Shown here: positions 21,797 to 34,695 of the stretch, one piece after another
Numbering within the stretch: position 1 is the stretch's first letter
How the letters are laid out: each line of letters starts with the position of its first letter
Assembly (NCBI GenBank): GCA_963970005.1
Contig: CAXAMN010002969.1
Span: 236,613-300,612, forward strand
Length of the DNA stretch: 64,000 nucleotides
Origin: Durusdinium trenchii
Lineage: Eukaryota > Sar > Dinophyceae > Suessiales > Symbiodiniaceae
Reading direction: 5' to 3'
Position numbers and translations under genes: made by a program
The notes under the pieces: model-generated
Database searches by the model: none
Told to the model about the DNA's origin: nothing
The model's input: the letters and a program-made list of their open reading frames with translations, nothing else

Positions 21797-24700
21797 TCAA
21801 AAGTCCTTCAAGCTCTTGCCCAAGCGATGCGCAATCGACACAGCTTTGACCATCTCGGTTAGCCCTTCCTTGAAGGTGATCACTTCACCATCCTCGAAGT
21901 CCTTCACCTTCTCCGGTGCCACATCGCCACCCACGAAGTCGACCTCATCCCCACATCAAAACACATCAGCATCAAAATCCATCCATGATGCATATGTAAC
22001 ACGATTCACAACCCATTCCTTTAATGTTTATAACTATAGAAATGAGTCTGTGAGTGAAGGCTTGACAACTAGCTATTTGGAATGAATACAAGGTTTACAT
22101 TGGCCATAAAGAGACATGGATCAACTGCGAATCACTTAAATCATACACTTTGGAGGCTTATAAATCCATTTGTATATATGCTTTGGCACCCAGGCGGTAC
22201 TGAGCACTTTAACTAGATCAAAACCATTCCAAACCTTTACATTCACAGATTCAGGTGCATGTATACATCTACAGCTGCGCATGCTTCAATATGAAACTGT
22301 GCCCGAGCAGCCCTGATACCATTGAATCCTATGCATGCAGCCACTGCCCTTTTGGAGTGTACAAGTCCATCAGACCCTCTAAGCTTCAGACGTAGAAGTA
22401 GACCGCCCGCAGCGGCAATGCAACGGAAGGGCAATAGGCCCCTCCAAAGGACAAGACATGTTTGTTGGTCTTGCCAATCTTTTGGATAAGGCCAACACGG
22501 TTGCTCTTCCAATACATAGAAAGCTGCCAGAAATCGAACTTCTTCAAGTCCTCCTTTTTCACAACCTCATCCTCAGGCCCATTGGCAGCCGCGAACAAGC
22601 CTTCGAGGAAGTAGCACTTTGCTGGATCATTTCTTTTGATCCCAGTCAAGAAGTTGAGCGCCTGCTCCTCCGCAGCTGATGATGGGTTGCGCTTCTTCTT
22701 CTCCTTGCTCTTTGCAGCACCGGAAGCTTCAGGGACAACTTCAGGGGCTTGGTCACCTGCAGGCTTTTGCTCAGCTGCTTGTGAAGCCTGGCTCTTGCCT
22801 GATCTTCTCGCCCGCTTCTTGTCCTGCTTGACAGGAGGTGAAGCTCCAGCTGACACTGGAGCCTCTGGCTCAGGATCCTTTGTCTCCTTGGCCTCCTGCT
22901 CCTGATCCACCTGCTTGGCTTTAGCCTTTGGCTGTTTACGGGCTTTCTTGTTTGGCTGCTTGACAGGTGGTGAAGCCTTCTCACTATGTTCAGCAGCCTT
23001 TGGATCTTGCGCATCATCAAACAAGCGGCGAGGTCTTGGTGACTCGAAGGCCTCCTTCTCAATCTCCACCGGCTTTTCACCAACAGCTTCGCCAGTCTCC
23101 TTCGCAGGCTTCTGCTTCCTTCCTCGCCCACGTCCACGTCCACCTCCACGGCCACGGGCATTCTCCTTGTCTTGCTTCAGACCGAGCTGCTCTCTGCGGG
23201 TCAGAACCAGCGGCGCCTCCTCCAAAGGGTCAATGCGTGCACACACCAAACTGCAAGATATGTAAAAATATAAGACCGTTCACAAAATCATAATTGTTTG
23301 CAACATGCGCAGACGATTCCAAGCTCGAAAAAGATTATAGATTTACAATTATAAGATGCTGTCGTAGCCCTCTAGCCAAAAAGTGCAGTCCCACCAAAAC
23401 ATGACACACCAAAAGTCTTTAAATGCCTATATCCACCCAGACTCCTGGAAAAGGAAGGGAGATGAAGGGCGGTTTAAATCTGATGTATTTTTGTAGGAGT
23501 GCCTTCTCTATACCTTTTCTATATATAGTGCTGTCATTGTCTCAAGACATAGCTTTGTGTCTCTACCAATACTGCAGGGTATAGATGGCAAGCAGGCAAA
23601 CAACCCATGCACCTGCATGTGTATATATATAGGCACATGCGCATGTGTTTTTCCAGCACCATCCCGCACCTCATCTACATTCTTCCCCTTCTGTTGGCCA
23701 TCAGGAGTCTTAGTCGATGAAGCCGCTTCCACACCTGCCTTCACCTGCTCCTCCTCCCTTTGCAGCAATTTGGCCACTGAAGTAGTCACACCAGTGCCCG
23801 TAGCCAGCGGCTCTAGCGGAACCGTGTCAGCTGTGTCCATGGCACAGGGAAGAGTGTCATCGACCACTAAGGTAGCTGGAGCACTCTTTTCCAGCTTGGA
23901 GATCGTCTCAGCATCCCGAGCAACAGCCTTCTCGACAGACCTGACTCGCTGAGGTCTCACAAAACAAGCTCAAACAGTGCAGCATGGATATGTGTCCTAT
24001 AAACCCCTGTAGCAAAAAACTTGTTTCAGGCAAGGCGATCAGGTGTCAGCGGTGTTGTCAACGCTTGCTGACTGTTGGGTAAGTGCAAGGGAGGTGTCCC
24101 AATCCAAGATGAACGGGGCCCAAAAGGCTGACTGCAATATGTTGACTGCAAATTTTAAGTTATTAAATGAGACCTCGGTATAAGTCTACATGAATGCATG
24201 TATACTGTTGTAGAATCGCATTGTGTGCATGTTTGTGCATGCCTTGTTAATGCTCGTGACAATTGTTTGTCCGGGATTTGTTTAGGGAAAAGGATAACCA
24301 ACAAAAGTTATACATACAGTATTCCACGGTCGATGCAGCGTTGTATAGCCACATCAAATGAGCACAAGTGCCTTGATCTTGTATAAAACATGCAGAAGCA
24401 CAAAGAACACACAAACACACACACACACACCGGACATTTGACCAGCATGCTCCCTGCAATTAAGTCAGGTTTTCTGAGAAACATTTTTGAGAAACATACA
24501 TTTTTGTATAGAGACAAGCCCTTTTGCGTGTGTGTGGACACAGCTCACCTCTGACTTCAGTGGTCAACTAAGCTTCAGACTCAGCTTTCTCCATGCAACC
24601 CTCCAGCTTGCGGAGTTGCTCCTTCAACACGGCGATCCGCTTCTCACGTGCCGAGGCTTCTCCTTCCACAGGCATAGGGGAAGGCCCAGAAAAGGAGATC

Positions 24701-25116
24701 TCACACTTCACAGCCTTTGGGGAATCCTCAATGCTGATCACCCCGTCATTGTGGCTGAGGGGGCGGGCCACTGGACGATGGTTCTCCAAAGCAGTCTTGT
24801 CATCGAGGCCAGGATTCTCTGGCACGGCTTCTGCTTCAACAACTTCAAGTTCATGCTCTGGCAAAAACATGTCAAGAGTAGCAGGAGCTTCTTCAGCCTC
24901 CTGCCCAGTCTCCGTATCCACCCAGAACAAAGGCTGAGAGTCCACACCCAAGTCCGACGAAGACAAGCTCGACCTCACCAGCTGGTCAAACCAGCTGTCC
25001 TCCTCAGCCTCGACCTCACGGTCTGCGTCATCAAAAACGAGACCCTCCCCGACGACATCAATGGGTTTTCCAACATCAGCATCAGAGCCATCGTCTTCTG
25101 TAGTGGCTCCCGGAGG
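21797..25116 (-). CDS. upstream exons of gene X or a separate low-complexity gene
   Basis: Four open exons: 25116 to about 24571 (acidic, ending in a short Leu/Lys/Glu coil), 23951-23670 (GT donor), 23250-22386, and about 21960-21797. The 23250 exon follows a clean TTGCAG acceptor and begins with an RGG-rich stretch. It then carries two SPPVKQ boxes, each followed by a Lys/Arg-rich patch, and ends in a compact segment with FGGAYCPSVALPL. This looks like a disordered nucleic-acid-binding or nuclear N-terminal region leading to a folded core. Whether it is fused to the methyltransferase-like core downstream is unproved: in-frame stops at 24568, 22386 and 21797 would have to lie beyond unseen donors, possibly GA or GC types. 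Confidence 0.5.
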
Positions 25117-25792
25117 CTGCAGGGTTAAGTTCAGACCACAGCTTGAAAATTGCACATTTTTGGTAATCAGCTATAGTCTTGTATTTATATACGCAGCATT
25201 AAAAAAGTACTTTCAGTATAGTTTGAAAAGAAACATATATACAATGCATGTAATCCTTATATGTGTTAAGGAACTCAGGCACCTCACAGCGATACATGTC
25301 GTGCACATATAGGCCGACCTGTTGCCATGCTGTTTTTATAGATGAACAGCTTGGCTGAAGGATGGCATGCACATGTTTTGCACATGTGAGTTAACTGGTG
25401 AACATAAACTAGATTGCGCAGCATCTTTATGTAGAAAATACAGGGCCACAAGATCATCACATCCAGACGGAGAGACTTAAGCCATATTTATACATATGTT
25501 TTATCGTTGAGCTTCGAGTCGACAAGCCGCTCGCCTGAATCGATGGATCCAGGATGCGCTGCATTGCCAAAAAGTCGTGATCCTAAGGCGGCTGGAGGGT
25601 TGGGGGCAGGCTTCAGGGCCAGGGCCATTTAAGGGTGATGATGGGTGCTGACAGCATCAAGTCTTCCAGGAACCCAAGATGGACTGATCATCAGAGTGCA
25701 ATACCTTTCAAGGCTTTTTCATGTTCATACATATCATGTTGTGTATACTGCGAAGTTGCACCTCTTTCTTGCATGGAGAGCTTTGGAAGAAC

Positions 25793-26795
25793 AGAGTTTT
25801 GCCACATAAACCCTCCCACCCGTCTTGCTCCAAGTAGCCTGGGAGCCCAATCGCTTATGGGTCTTCATCTTGATAAAGGAAAGCATCGACTTGCATGTCC
25901 ATGCGTCAAGTCGAACTCGGTCCTTGTCTGGGACCAGGCTCAACTTCAACCGGAAGGTCTTGATCCTCAGGTAGTTCATGACCACACATCAAAGGCAGTT
26001 AAAACTGTTTATACCTTTATATTTTTCCCACCTGTCTACCAGAGAAGCATTGTGTGCAAACAAGCTGGAAACTGGAAACCCAATGCAACATCTTATAATA
26101 CAGCTATGAAGTTGGTTCATGTATACAAGCTAGTGTTCGAGATCGTTCCATACATGTAAGAATTAACACAAGTAATGTAGAGGCCACGAATTAAATGTAG
26201 TTGTGGCCGCATCCAGGACCCAACAATACCCAACACATTCATAACCAAAGAAATAATATCCTGCTATACTGCTACCTTTGTGGGAAAGGACCTGAACAGG
26301 AAAGATCCTTTAAACACGTTATCACTATGCATGCATGTAGAGTTGAGCAGGTGAATGGTCCCCAAAATCAATGAGAAACTGGAAAATACTCAAAAGTCTA
26401 GGGTCGTATGCCATCAGCAGAGTTTTTTAAACCTATAGAGATTGCATTACTTAATTGAGACCTGTCATAACCCTTCAAATACATAAAGGCGCCAGGTTTC
26501 TCCCTTGCAATGTCCTTGATGCAAGGCAGCGGGTGGGAGGGATTGTCCGCCATCAAAATCAGGATTGGCGTGAGAATCAACTTGTTGTAGGAAGCTTCTT
26601 TGATGCACACCTTGACTGGATGGTCCCTCCCTTTGCTTGATACAAAAAGGCGATTTGATTTGATAGCAGCCACTCGAACATGAGGAGAGTCCTTCCATTG
26701 TCTGTAGATCTTCTCCACATCACAGGCTGGCTTTGGAGCTGGGACATCGTGCTCCCCACGAGGCATGGCAACGAGATGCAACGAGTTGACGCGCT
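25793..26795 (-). CDS. two in-phase exons of a hypothetical gene upstream of X
   Basis: Exon about 26795-26462 ends in YDR with a GT donor. Exon 25965 to about 25793 begins IKTFRLKLSLV; the split Arg codon AG|G is completed exactly across the junction, which supports a real splice. The first exon has CIKEASYNKLILTPILILM and a His/Lys-rich surround; I recognise no domain. It may be the 5' part of gene X or its own gene. A hairpin-free AT-rich gap of about 650 bp separates it from the 25116 exon. Confidence 0.5.
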
Positions 26796-28261
26796 CTCAA
26801 GCCTTTGGTCACCGGTAAAAACGGCTATGGTTGTTCATAGAGGTCATCAAAAGCCACAACTTCACCCTGAAGGTGATTTCAATTCTGTGCATGCATGGGT
26901 GGTTTCTTCCCAGTCTTGACCCCTTCTATCATCAATCCGCTGGTCCAGGCCGATGATCTGGGTCCACGGCTGGGACCGAAGATCAAGACCGCAAAGATCA
27001 CCAAGCGGAAAATGCTCATCGCACACTGGGGATGGCAGGGCTTCTTCAGAAAGCAAAAGGTGGAAAATCTTGATTCTTGAATGATCGGTTCTGTGTGAAC
27101 CACATAAGGCACCATGTGAACTGAGGTCTCAAGAGTGTAGTCCATGTTGAAACCACTCATGCTCAATGGTTCGTTTGAGCTATGGGTGTACCACTTCCAG
27201 CCAAAATGGCTTCATCACCGCATCTTCAGGCACCTGCTCCGGGAGAGGATGGGAGAAGAGTCCAAAAACCCGGTTTTTGAAGGTACCCTGCAAATCTACG
27301 GGTTGTCATGTCAATAACCAGGTTCTCTTCAAAAAACCTTCCTTTTGAGTCCGACCTGGTGCTCATGGTAGATTATGATGGGAGATGATGGGAGGATTTG
27401 TGTATTCTGTCAGGAAACCCAACTGTAAAAACAAATATTCAGAATGGTTCTTTCCGGCAAATCAGCCATGAATTGTAATCAAACTAGTGGAGGGTATGCG
27501 TGTATACGTTGGCTTCACAGGCACGGACAAGCCTTGGACACTCTGAGAACGTCAAATGTTCCCACCTTGAAAGCGGCGTTGAAAAAAAACACGTAGAATT
27601 TGGGCATAATTTGGGCCAAAGCTCAAACGACCTGTAATGATGTTAGGACCCCCTTCGAAGGAATCGAAGCAGCTAGTGGCTAGTGGCTAGTGTGCTTCGC
27701 CGGAGAAGGGTTTCTTCTTCATCAGGGGGGCACGTTGCGCCACACACCATGCACCGAAAGGCCAGGGTCTACACAGAGTGGCGGAGATCGAAAACAAGGG
27801 AGTTGATAGGGGTTCATCTTCAAAAATACAGGAGCCGAACAACGCGTGGGCCATTCTGAAAGGAAGTGGTCCGCGAAACGTACCAAAAAGGTGCATCTGC
27901 TGTACCAAAACGTCACATTGAAAACCTTCAAATGGTCCAGCATGGTCCAACTGCTGATGTCCGTCCCTTGGACGGGCATGGGCACTGCATGAAAAGTGAA
28001 CGTGTCCGTGAAAAAGACGGAAATCAGTGGAACAACCACAACACAGCCAGTCCAGATCGAGCGAACCAGGATCGGTTTTTTCCCCTGCCCCAAGCATTTC
28101 TCCATGTAGCTAAGGGTGGTGGCCACCGCAACTATCCGCAACTTCTACAAATCCTCCAGAGAAAATGCCATTAAAGCTTTCGATTCCATCACACATTCAG
28201 CTGGAACGATTAGCTGCGTCTCAAACAGAGCATGCTCTCAGTTGGATTGGCTTTTGTCCGG

Positions 28262-28570
28262 TTAATTTCCAGCGCCTTCGAATTGAAGTTCTTTGAGGGA
28301 GCTTTTCGCCGCCATTCTATCATTGACTACTTGTAGCGCTTGTAGATGGACTGGATGATATAGTTTGAGCACTTTGAAATGGCATCCATGCGGATACGGA
28401 TCTCCAAAGCTATTAATGCACTGCAACGAGCGAGAATGTTCACACGAAAACGGCGCCCTTCGGACCCTTACAGTGAGCCAGGTGCTCGTCCTTGCTAGTT
28501 GCGAGATCACAACGAGTGCACCGGTCCAGCCGTCGTGGTCGTTTGCTCACCACTTCCGAGATCTCAGGCA
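28262..28570 (-). CDS. two-exon hypothetical fragment with CxxC...H...C pattern
   Basis: An exon at about 28570-28490 carries RCTRCDLATSKDEHLAHC and is followed by a strong GTAAGG donor. A second exon starts after TTGCAG near 28420 and runs to a stop at 28262 (ending LQFEGAGN). The CxxC...HxxxC spacing could form a small zinc site. I cannot name the gene, and its 5' end is not visible. Confidence 0.35.
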
Positions 28571-31449
28571 GGATCCCACCATTTCTTCGACAAGCCACCA
28601 AGCAAGTATGCAAAAAAGGCCCCCAACAAGAAAGGTCAGAAGCACACAATATGTCATGTGAAGAGTACAGGAAATTCTTATATCAATTCTATCCTGTTCT
28701 ATCCTATTCTATTTTTTCTGAGATGATATGTGATCCGCTCCGCCCCCACCGGTGTTGCACCTCAAGGGAACCGACTGGTGCCCGGATCGGTGGCACACCC
28801 TCGACAGGTGAGGGCGACGCGGTGCCCCAGGAATACCAAGAGGCGGCCACGCGGGGAGTGGAGCGGTGGATGGAGCGGGTCGTGGCGGGGAGGTGTTTCG
28901 GTGAGAGGTGTTTCGGTTGTCCATCCCTTCTGACTGCTTCAGAGGGGATGGAAAAACAAATTGGAATTTTTGGCCAGAGCAGAAAGCAAGAAGACCAACA
29001 GACGAGACAGTCACCCTTCAAGATTGCACGTATTGAGTTGTTGTCAGCCGGTGTGGGATTGTAGTCGGTCAACTTTCGGGGAGGCTTCTAATTATGTCCA
29101 GGGAAGCTGAAGATTGGGAGATGAAACCAATCGCAGTTTCCCAGATGGAATTGCTTTGAAGTGTAGGAATGGTAGGGGGCGCAGATGGGGTCTCACCAGA
29201 GGGAAACTCGTTGAGATAGGTTTTGAAGACATGAAGTTGCAAGTATAGGTCATTGGCCGTTTTACCAATCAATATCCAATTTATTTGTTGAGGTTTAGAT
29301 GGGTTTAGTATAAAGTTGGTAAAGTACTAGGTGATGGTTTCGGATAGTTTTTATTTTCAACCCTTACTTGGGGATGAAGAAGGACCCTCTGACTCATATT
29401 TTTCGTTCGTGGGTTGAAAAAAACGAGCTAGAGTAGCTTTTAAGCTATTTGCTTGTTGGAGGGACAAAGCGTAGGACATTGCAAGACTCTCGGAGCCCCA
29501 TGGGCCCATCCCTGAACTGCGTTTTCAGTGTTGATGTTCCTGCTAACTTAGAGGTGCTGGTGGTATATTAGTTAGCATAGGACATGACTACAATCCCAGC
29601 AGTTCCATGGTGCGATCGTAGGTATAGGCGCTGTTTCCTCAGGGGAGCATGTTTCAGGAGCTCCAATCACTAGCACCCCTCTAAAAGCTGAGTGCTTAAT
29701 TTGATTTTTGCATGCATCCTAGAGGATGCATGCAGCATTCTCAACTCTGATGTTTCCAGGGCCTTTCTCCCCCTTCCACGGCTGATGGGCCCCACGGCTC
29801 TCCAAGCCCGACTCCAGGGTGATCAGCGGCCTGAACCCGAAGACCGCGCTTGCGCGGTACGTGCCAACAGTGCCCTGTGGGATGGGGATGGATGGGGTGG
29901 TGGGGGGTGTGACTATAGGGTGGTGTGGTGTGAGTGTGACTAGGGTGGTCTGGATGTGTTCTTGGAATTGGGGGTATGACATGTTTCTTGTGGAGGTTTA
30001 AATCACATGTGTTCCTTTTTTGGTATTGAAATGGCTCCAGGGAGGAGCTTCATCGAAGCTGACTTGCAGCCCCAGTCATACCGAACCTGAGGAAGCACGA
30101 CGGCACGACTCCGAGTCTTTGGAGCTTCCACAGAAATTGTCCACAGGGTTTCCATCAGGGATGCAAACACCCTGGAACTCAGAATCGGATCATGTGGAAA
30201 GAGCTCGGCAAGAGGTGCTTTTCCTCACTCCGAGTGAAACATCCTGGTGAAGAGTTCCCACCAGGACAGGTACGACGCCAACGTCCCATCCATGTCATGC
30301 ATCGTGAAAGCCAACGCACAGTGAAGCCACAGTGGAGACGTCGATTGCAGGAGTTGGTTCGGCCCACTCGACCTGTGCGAAGGTCTTCCGGCCACAAAAA
30401 TGAGCGTTTTCCAGACAGGTAGCTGGAGGATGCTACAGTATAAGGGCAGATGGTGTTCCCAGAACATCAGGATTGAAGTATGAAGTGTTTTGCAGCAGAC
30501 ACCCCTTTGAAGTTCCAGGTGTATGAACTCTGAATCAACAGTCTAGTCTTGCTTGATTTTTCAATGGGTTCAGCACATCCCTGTGACCACTTCTACGGAT
30601 CCCGAGCCCGGCTTGATCAGGGCGCTCTGGGGGTTGGGGCTCAGGGAAGGATGCTCTTGCCGGGAGGGGCTTTTCGTTTGGGTTGCATCACACGGTAAGC
30701 AACCACCAACAAGAAAGCGATCAGAGGCTCAAGAACCGATCCTCCACCGCTCTTTTCTTGAAGAGGGCGGCTTGTGGGGCAACAAACATTCGTCGATTCC
30801 GCGTACCCGTGTACCGTAGCGTACGGGCATTGGGGCGTTCGTTCATCCGCTTTTTCGGTCGTCTTGGGTTCGTCACCTGCCGAGGTCAATCCTGCTTGGT
30901 CATTCAGGATGCCCGGGCGTCTCAGGTCAGCGGCAGCTCCGTGGATAGGCTCGACCCAAGGCTCGACCCAGGTGCTCGGAGTTGACCAAAGGAGACGCCG
31001 AGATGCTCCATGTAGGCAACCATGGCTATGGCTTACATGATCTTACTGTATCATGTTGCATCATTGGGTATATTGGGTGGCTTCGTAGTGGTATACGATA
31101 CAGTATGTATACTGTACATACGTGTCTTTGAGTCCTTCATCAATTGATATACCCTCGCATCATACCGAACATCGCCAGCAATCAAATGCCGTTTACATGT
31201 CGACCTGCTGGATGAATTGGCGCAGTCGTTGGCGCACTTGTTGCAAGCCTTTCTCTCCACATCGCAACCCACTTTGCACGATGTCAGCCCTGGCCCTGGC
31301 CTCCAAGAGTAGAAGAAGCCCTGCAAACTGGAATGATCCATGCTATAGAGATATTGTATATTATATAATATAGATAACTTGCATGCATCCAAAGCCCACC
31401 AAGTTTTTGGCTTTCCCATTGTCCAGGAAGAACACGCGAATCGTCAGTG

Positions 31450-31643
31450 CTTTTCCTCACGCCAGTTCTCACGGCTCCGTTCCGCATGCCTCGCGTCGAC
31501 GGAAAACTGGCCGCCGTCTCCTGGAAAGACCAGCTGCGAACCCAACATTCCACTGCCGAGGTGGATCTTCATTTGCACTTCGGCTCGGCCGAGCAGGGCG
31601 CCGCCTTGGCGCTTTCCGAGGACGGACTGGCCATGGGGAGGTA
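31450..31643 (+). CDS. isolated exon candidate
   Basis: An open frame includes VDGKLAAVSWKDQL and HLHFGSAEQGAALAL and stops being protein-like at GGGGAG|GTACCT, a plausible donor. Codon use is more gene-like than its surroundings. No partner exon or domain was found. Confidence 0.3.
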
Positions 31644-31768
31644 CCTATAGACTAGAACTCAGACCTATAGTACCTAAGGCAGAGTGCTGAACTTGAGTGA
31701 CACCATGTTCTTTGATCACTACATAAACACCCCCTGAGAGATGGAGAACCCCGGGCAAAATCAAACAG

Positions 31769-32075
31769 CGACAACAACAACAACAACAATGACGACAACA
31801 TACTATTACTACTATTAATATTACCATCTATCTATTACCATTACTTTTACTATCCTTTACTATTATTCTTACTACTTCTACTACTACTACTACTACTACT
31901 ACTTCTAATTACTTCTTCTTCTTCTACTTGCACTTCCACTTCCACTTCCACTACTACTACTGCTACTACTACTACTACTACTACCACCACTACTGCCACT
32001 ACTACCACTACTACACTACCACTACTACCACTACTACCACTACTCCTGCTCCTACTCCTCCTGCTGCTGCTAATG
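31769..32075. repeat. long imperfect trinucleotide tract (ACT/CTT/CAA types)
   Basis: About 300 bases of interrupted CAA, ACT, CTT and CCACT units, pyrimidine-rich on the + strand. Open frames across it are only Ser, Tyr, Thr or Val runs and should not be called genes. Confidence 0.85.
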
Positions 32076-33244
32076 CTGATGCGAGTGCTAAGGCTACTAG
32101 TGCTTGCCACCAAAGTCGTGGTCTCCGGACCGCCTCCGAACCGTGCGGTCGCGGCAGGAGGCCTGTTGCGGACGCCCGGCGGCGGCGCTACGGGTGTGTG
32201 CCCGACTCACCATCCTGGAAGCCGAGGCACGGGAGGAGGAGTGGAACAGAAGGGTGGACGTTGCGGTTGAGATGTGTTGAGGGTAGTAGTATATGCTATA
32301 TGTATAGGCTATAATAGGGTTTCCATGGGATGGGAAGTGTGTCGCTGAGCATACTCGAACTTGGAGTCTAATTGGGATTGAATCATTAATACTGTAGGTA
32401 ATTTCCAGGTATACTATAGAATTCCTTGAATCGTTGGTTTTTTACCCAAACAAACATGTACCTTGGCCCATTTTTTACGGAGGAAAGCATCATCAAAGAT
32501 GGCAATAAAACAGCCGGGCGGGGCCTCCATGACCTGCTCTTGCTTGGCAAGAAAGAACCAAGGCATTGGGTTTGTACAGGTCTTGCACACAACAGGCCTG
32601 GCCGCCCCTCCTGGCTCAGCGAGCTTTTGGGGAGGTGGATGTTCGCACCGACGAATCGGTGGCTGTCTCGACCTTCACAGATTGGAGCATCATCTTCCAT
32701 GCAGTTGCTTGAAGTCAACAGTCCAGTGATGTTGCATACAATTGTTCATATGAGGATTTGTTCATACATTCGATCTAATCCACTTCTGTGCAGTGCAGAT
32801 CGGGCTCACCAATCTGTATGCATTCCAGTTGCACGAGTTCGCATCATCTCCATCATCCTACCGCACCATCCTCCACACATAAGACCCCCATGATGCTGTT
32901 CCGACCGATGGGCGCGCCCTTCTGGATGGCCTTGCTGGGGGTGCTTCCGGTGGCAGAGACTCGTTGGAGGTTGATTCTTTGGCAAGGTCTTTTTGCTGGC
33001 TGACACTGAACACAGGAAAGTAAGTATAGAGATGTGTTTTAAACAGGGATCAAGTTTGCTTTTCATTTGTGAATAGTTTCCTCATTCCCAACCACGCACT
33101 GCATGTTCCCTGGGAGAGGAAAGAACGGAGACACTGTGTTTTTTTCTGCCTGTGTTGAGAGCATAGTGTATGTGTTCAGGCGGGGGTTGAGTCAAATTGA
33201 GACCCTTTCGCGTGGTGGAAGCAGTGGAAGCATAGTTGGAAGAA

Positions 33245-33326
33245 CCAACAAAGGTTGAAGGACCCTGTAGATTATCCCATAGGTACCCCAGTGGGTTCCT
33301 TTGTCAGGTCACTTAACCTCTCTTGG
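33245..33326 (+). mobile_element. miniature element family A
   Basis: Starts CCAACAAAGGTTGAAGGACC and ends GGTCACTTAACCTCTCTTGG, with a conserved centre CCCATAGGTACCCCAG. The ends form imperfect inverted repeats. Copies lie at 37311-37389, 43652-43736 (reverse) and 34793-34878 (diverged). Confidence 0.75.
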
Positions 33327-33883
33327 AAGTGCCTTTTACCCTGGACTTGTGAGACCCTCCACCATGGACTTCTGACCCCCTGTCGAGAGACCGCAGCATC
33401 TATGGCAATCCTGCCCGAGACGCATTCGACCGCAGGGATCAGACTGGGTGAAGGTCTCAGCAGCCCATGGGGAGTCACCTGAATTGCAAAAAAAACGGAA
33501 CACCCAGACGGTGCGTGGACCAAGAGAGGGATCGCTCCAACAAGATTCCTGGCCCAGGTCAATGACCGAAATACTGGAGTTGGTCATACAAAAACACTAC
33601 TCAGGGAGGTAAAAGACCAGGTTTTTCTGGGTCTTTGGACTTGTAGGGACTATGTACCATGCAGGTATGTTGGAACACCCTGGCCCTCATGCCCTGAACT
33701 CCCCAACTGGGTGACGTGCAGACAGTGCAGCTGGACATCCTCCCAGGAGAGCCACGCGGGCTTTTGGTCTTTCCGCATGGGCTGCAACATCGCGCCCAAA
33801 CCCAACATGCGGGCGCGGACGTTCCGTTCCGTGGTCGTCCATTCTTTTCCGGCCAAGTCAGCAAGACACTTCCTACCTGGCTG

Positions 33884-33947
33884 GACCTTCAAGGGGTGTC
33901 CAATGGAGGTTCCTTAGTGGTGTAGGGGCTTCCATTGGGCACCCCTT
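33884..33947. repeat. hairpin element, family C
   Basis: AAGGGGTGTCCAATGGAG (33891-33908) pairs with TTCCATTGGGCACCCCTT (33930-33947) with two mismatches. The motif GGACC-TTC/ATCC-AAGGGGTG is shared with a second hairpin at 47139-47229. Confidence 0.5.
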
Positions 33948-34616
33948 GGATGCAGCTGGTGCTTGTTGAAGTTGCTTTTCAAAGCACATGCATCTTCCAG
34001 ATCTTGGAGTCACCCGAACCGCTCGTTGGAACGTTCCGGTTCGGGGTTTCAGGTAGAGGAGATGTCCGGATGCCGAGTCCTGTTTCCACATCCATGGCCA
34101 CTGGATGGAACCAAAAGAACCCCGAGATGATGTCGTGACGGTGTATAGCATCGATGAGGTCGCAGCGATCGCACCGTGGTCATGTAAGGTAAAGTCGTCT
34201 CAGGTGTTCTCGATATTCTCAGACAGATGGCCCGATGGCTGCGGACAAGTAGGTCCTTGGAGAAGGTCCTATTAATCACTTTTGAGTGTTACTTTTCTTG
34301 GATGTTCATCAACCCCAGCCATTGATGATCGCTTCAATCTACCTGCCCAGTGTCATGTTGGTTTTACACACCTCCCTGCTTGGTTTTCAACGGAACGTGC
34401 CAGATCATGGGGAACGAACCCAACGTCATGGAAGTGACCAACGAGCTGAAAGTCACTGGCGCGCGGAAGGGCCATTACAAGCCAGGCCCGTCGATCGCAC
34501 GTGTCGATCGACGGCATGTGATGCGTGTGATGCGCCACGAACGATGGATCGGAGTTGTTCTTTGGGATGGGATGCATGTGATTTGGCAGATTAAGAACAA
34601 ACCCCAATCAAGAGTG

Positions 34617-34695
34617 AATGTAGACTCTTGATTCATAAACCCATCTAGGATTTCCCATTCAAAGGGGCGGGGGTCATTAATCAAGAGTCTACATT
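34617..34695. mobile_element. 79-bp hairpin with 17-bp perfect inverted repeats
   Basis: AATGTAGACTCTTGATT at 34617-34633 is present as its exact reverse complement at 34679-34695. The loop has no coding sign. It sits 98 bp upstream of a family-A element. Confidence 0.6.

Noticed and set aside
24568-24600. Stop after MEKAESEA taken as the true end of a gene
   Set aside because: Could be real, but the next exons on the same strand continue the same style of protein, so I left the end open.
27722-28141. Minus-strand frame with a hydrophobic start (WTGCVVVVPLISVFFTDTF) loosely like an inner-membrane signal peptidase
   Set aside because: The G-x-S-M catalytic serine motif is absent where it should follow, and no second motif or splice partner was found.
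31850-32113. Ser/Val-rich open frames over the trinucleotide tract
   Set aside because: Pure products of the microsatellite, open on both strands.
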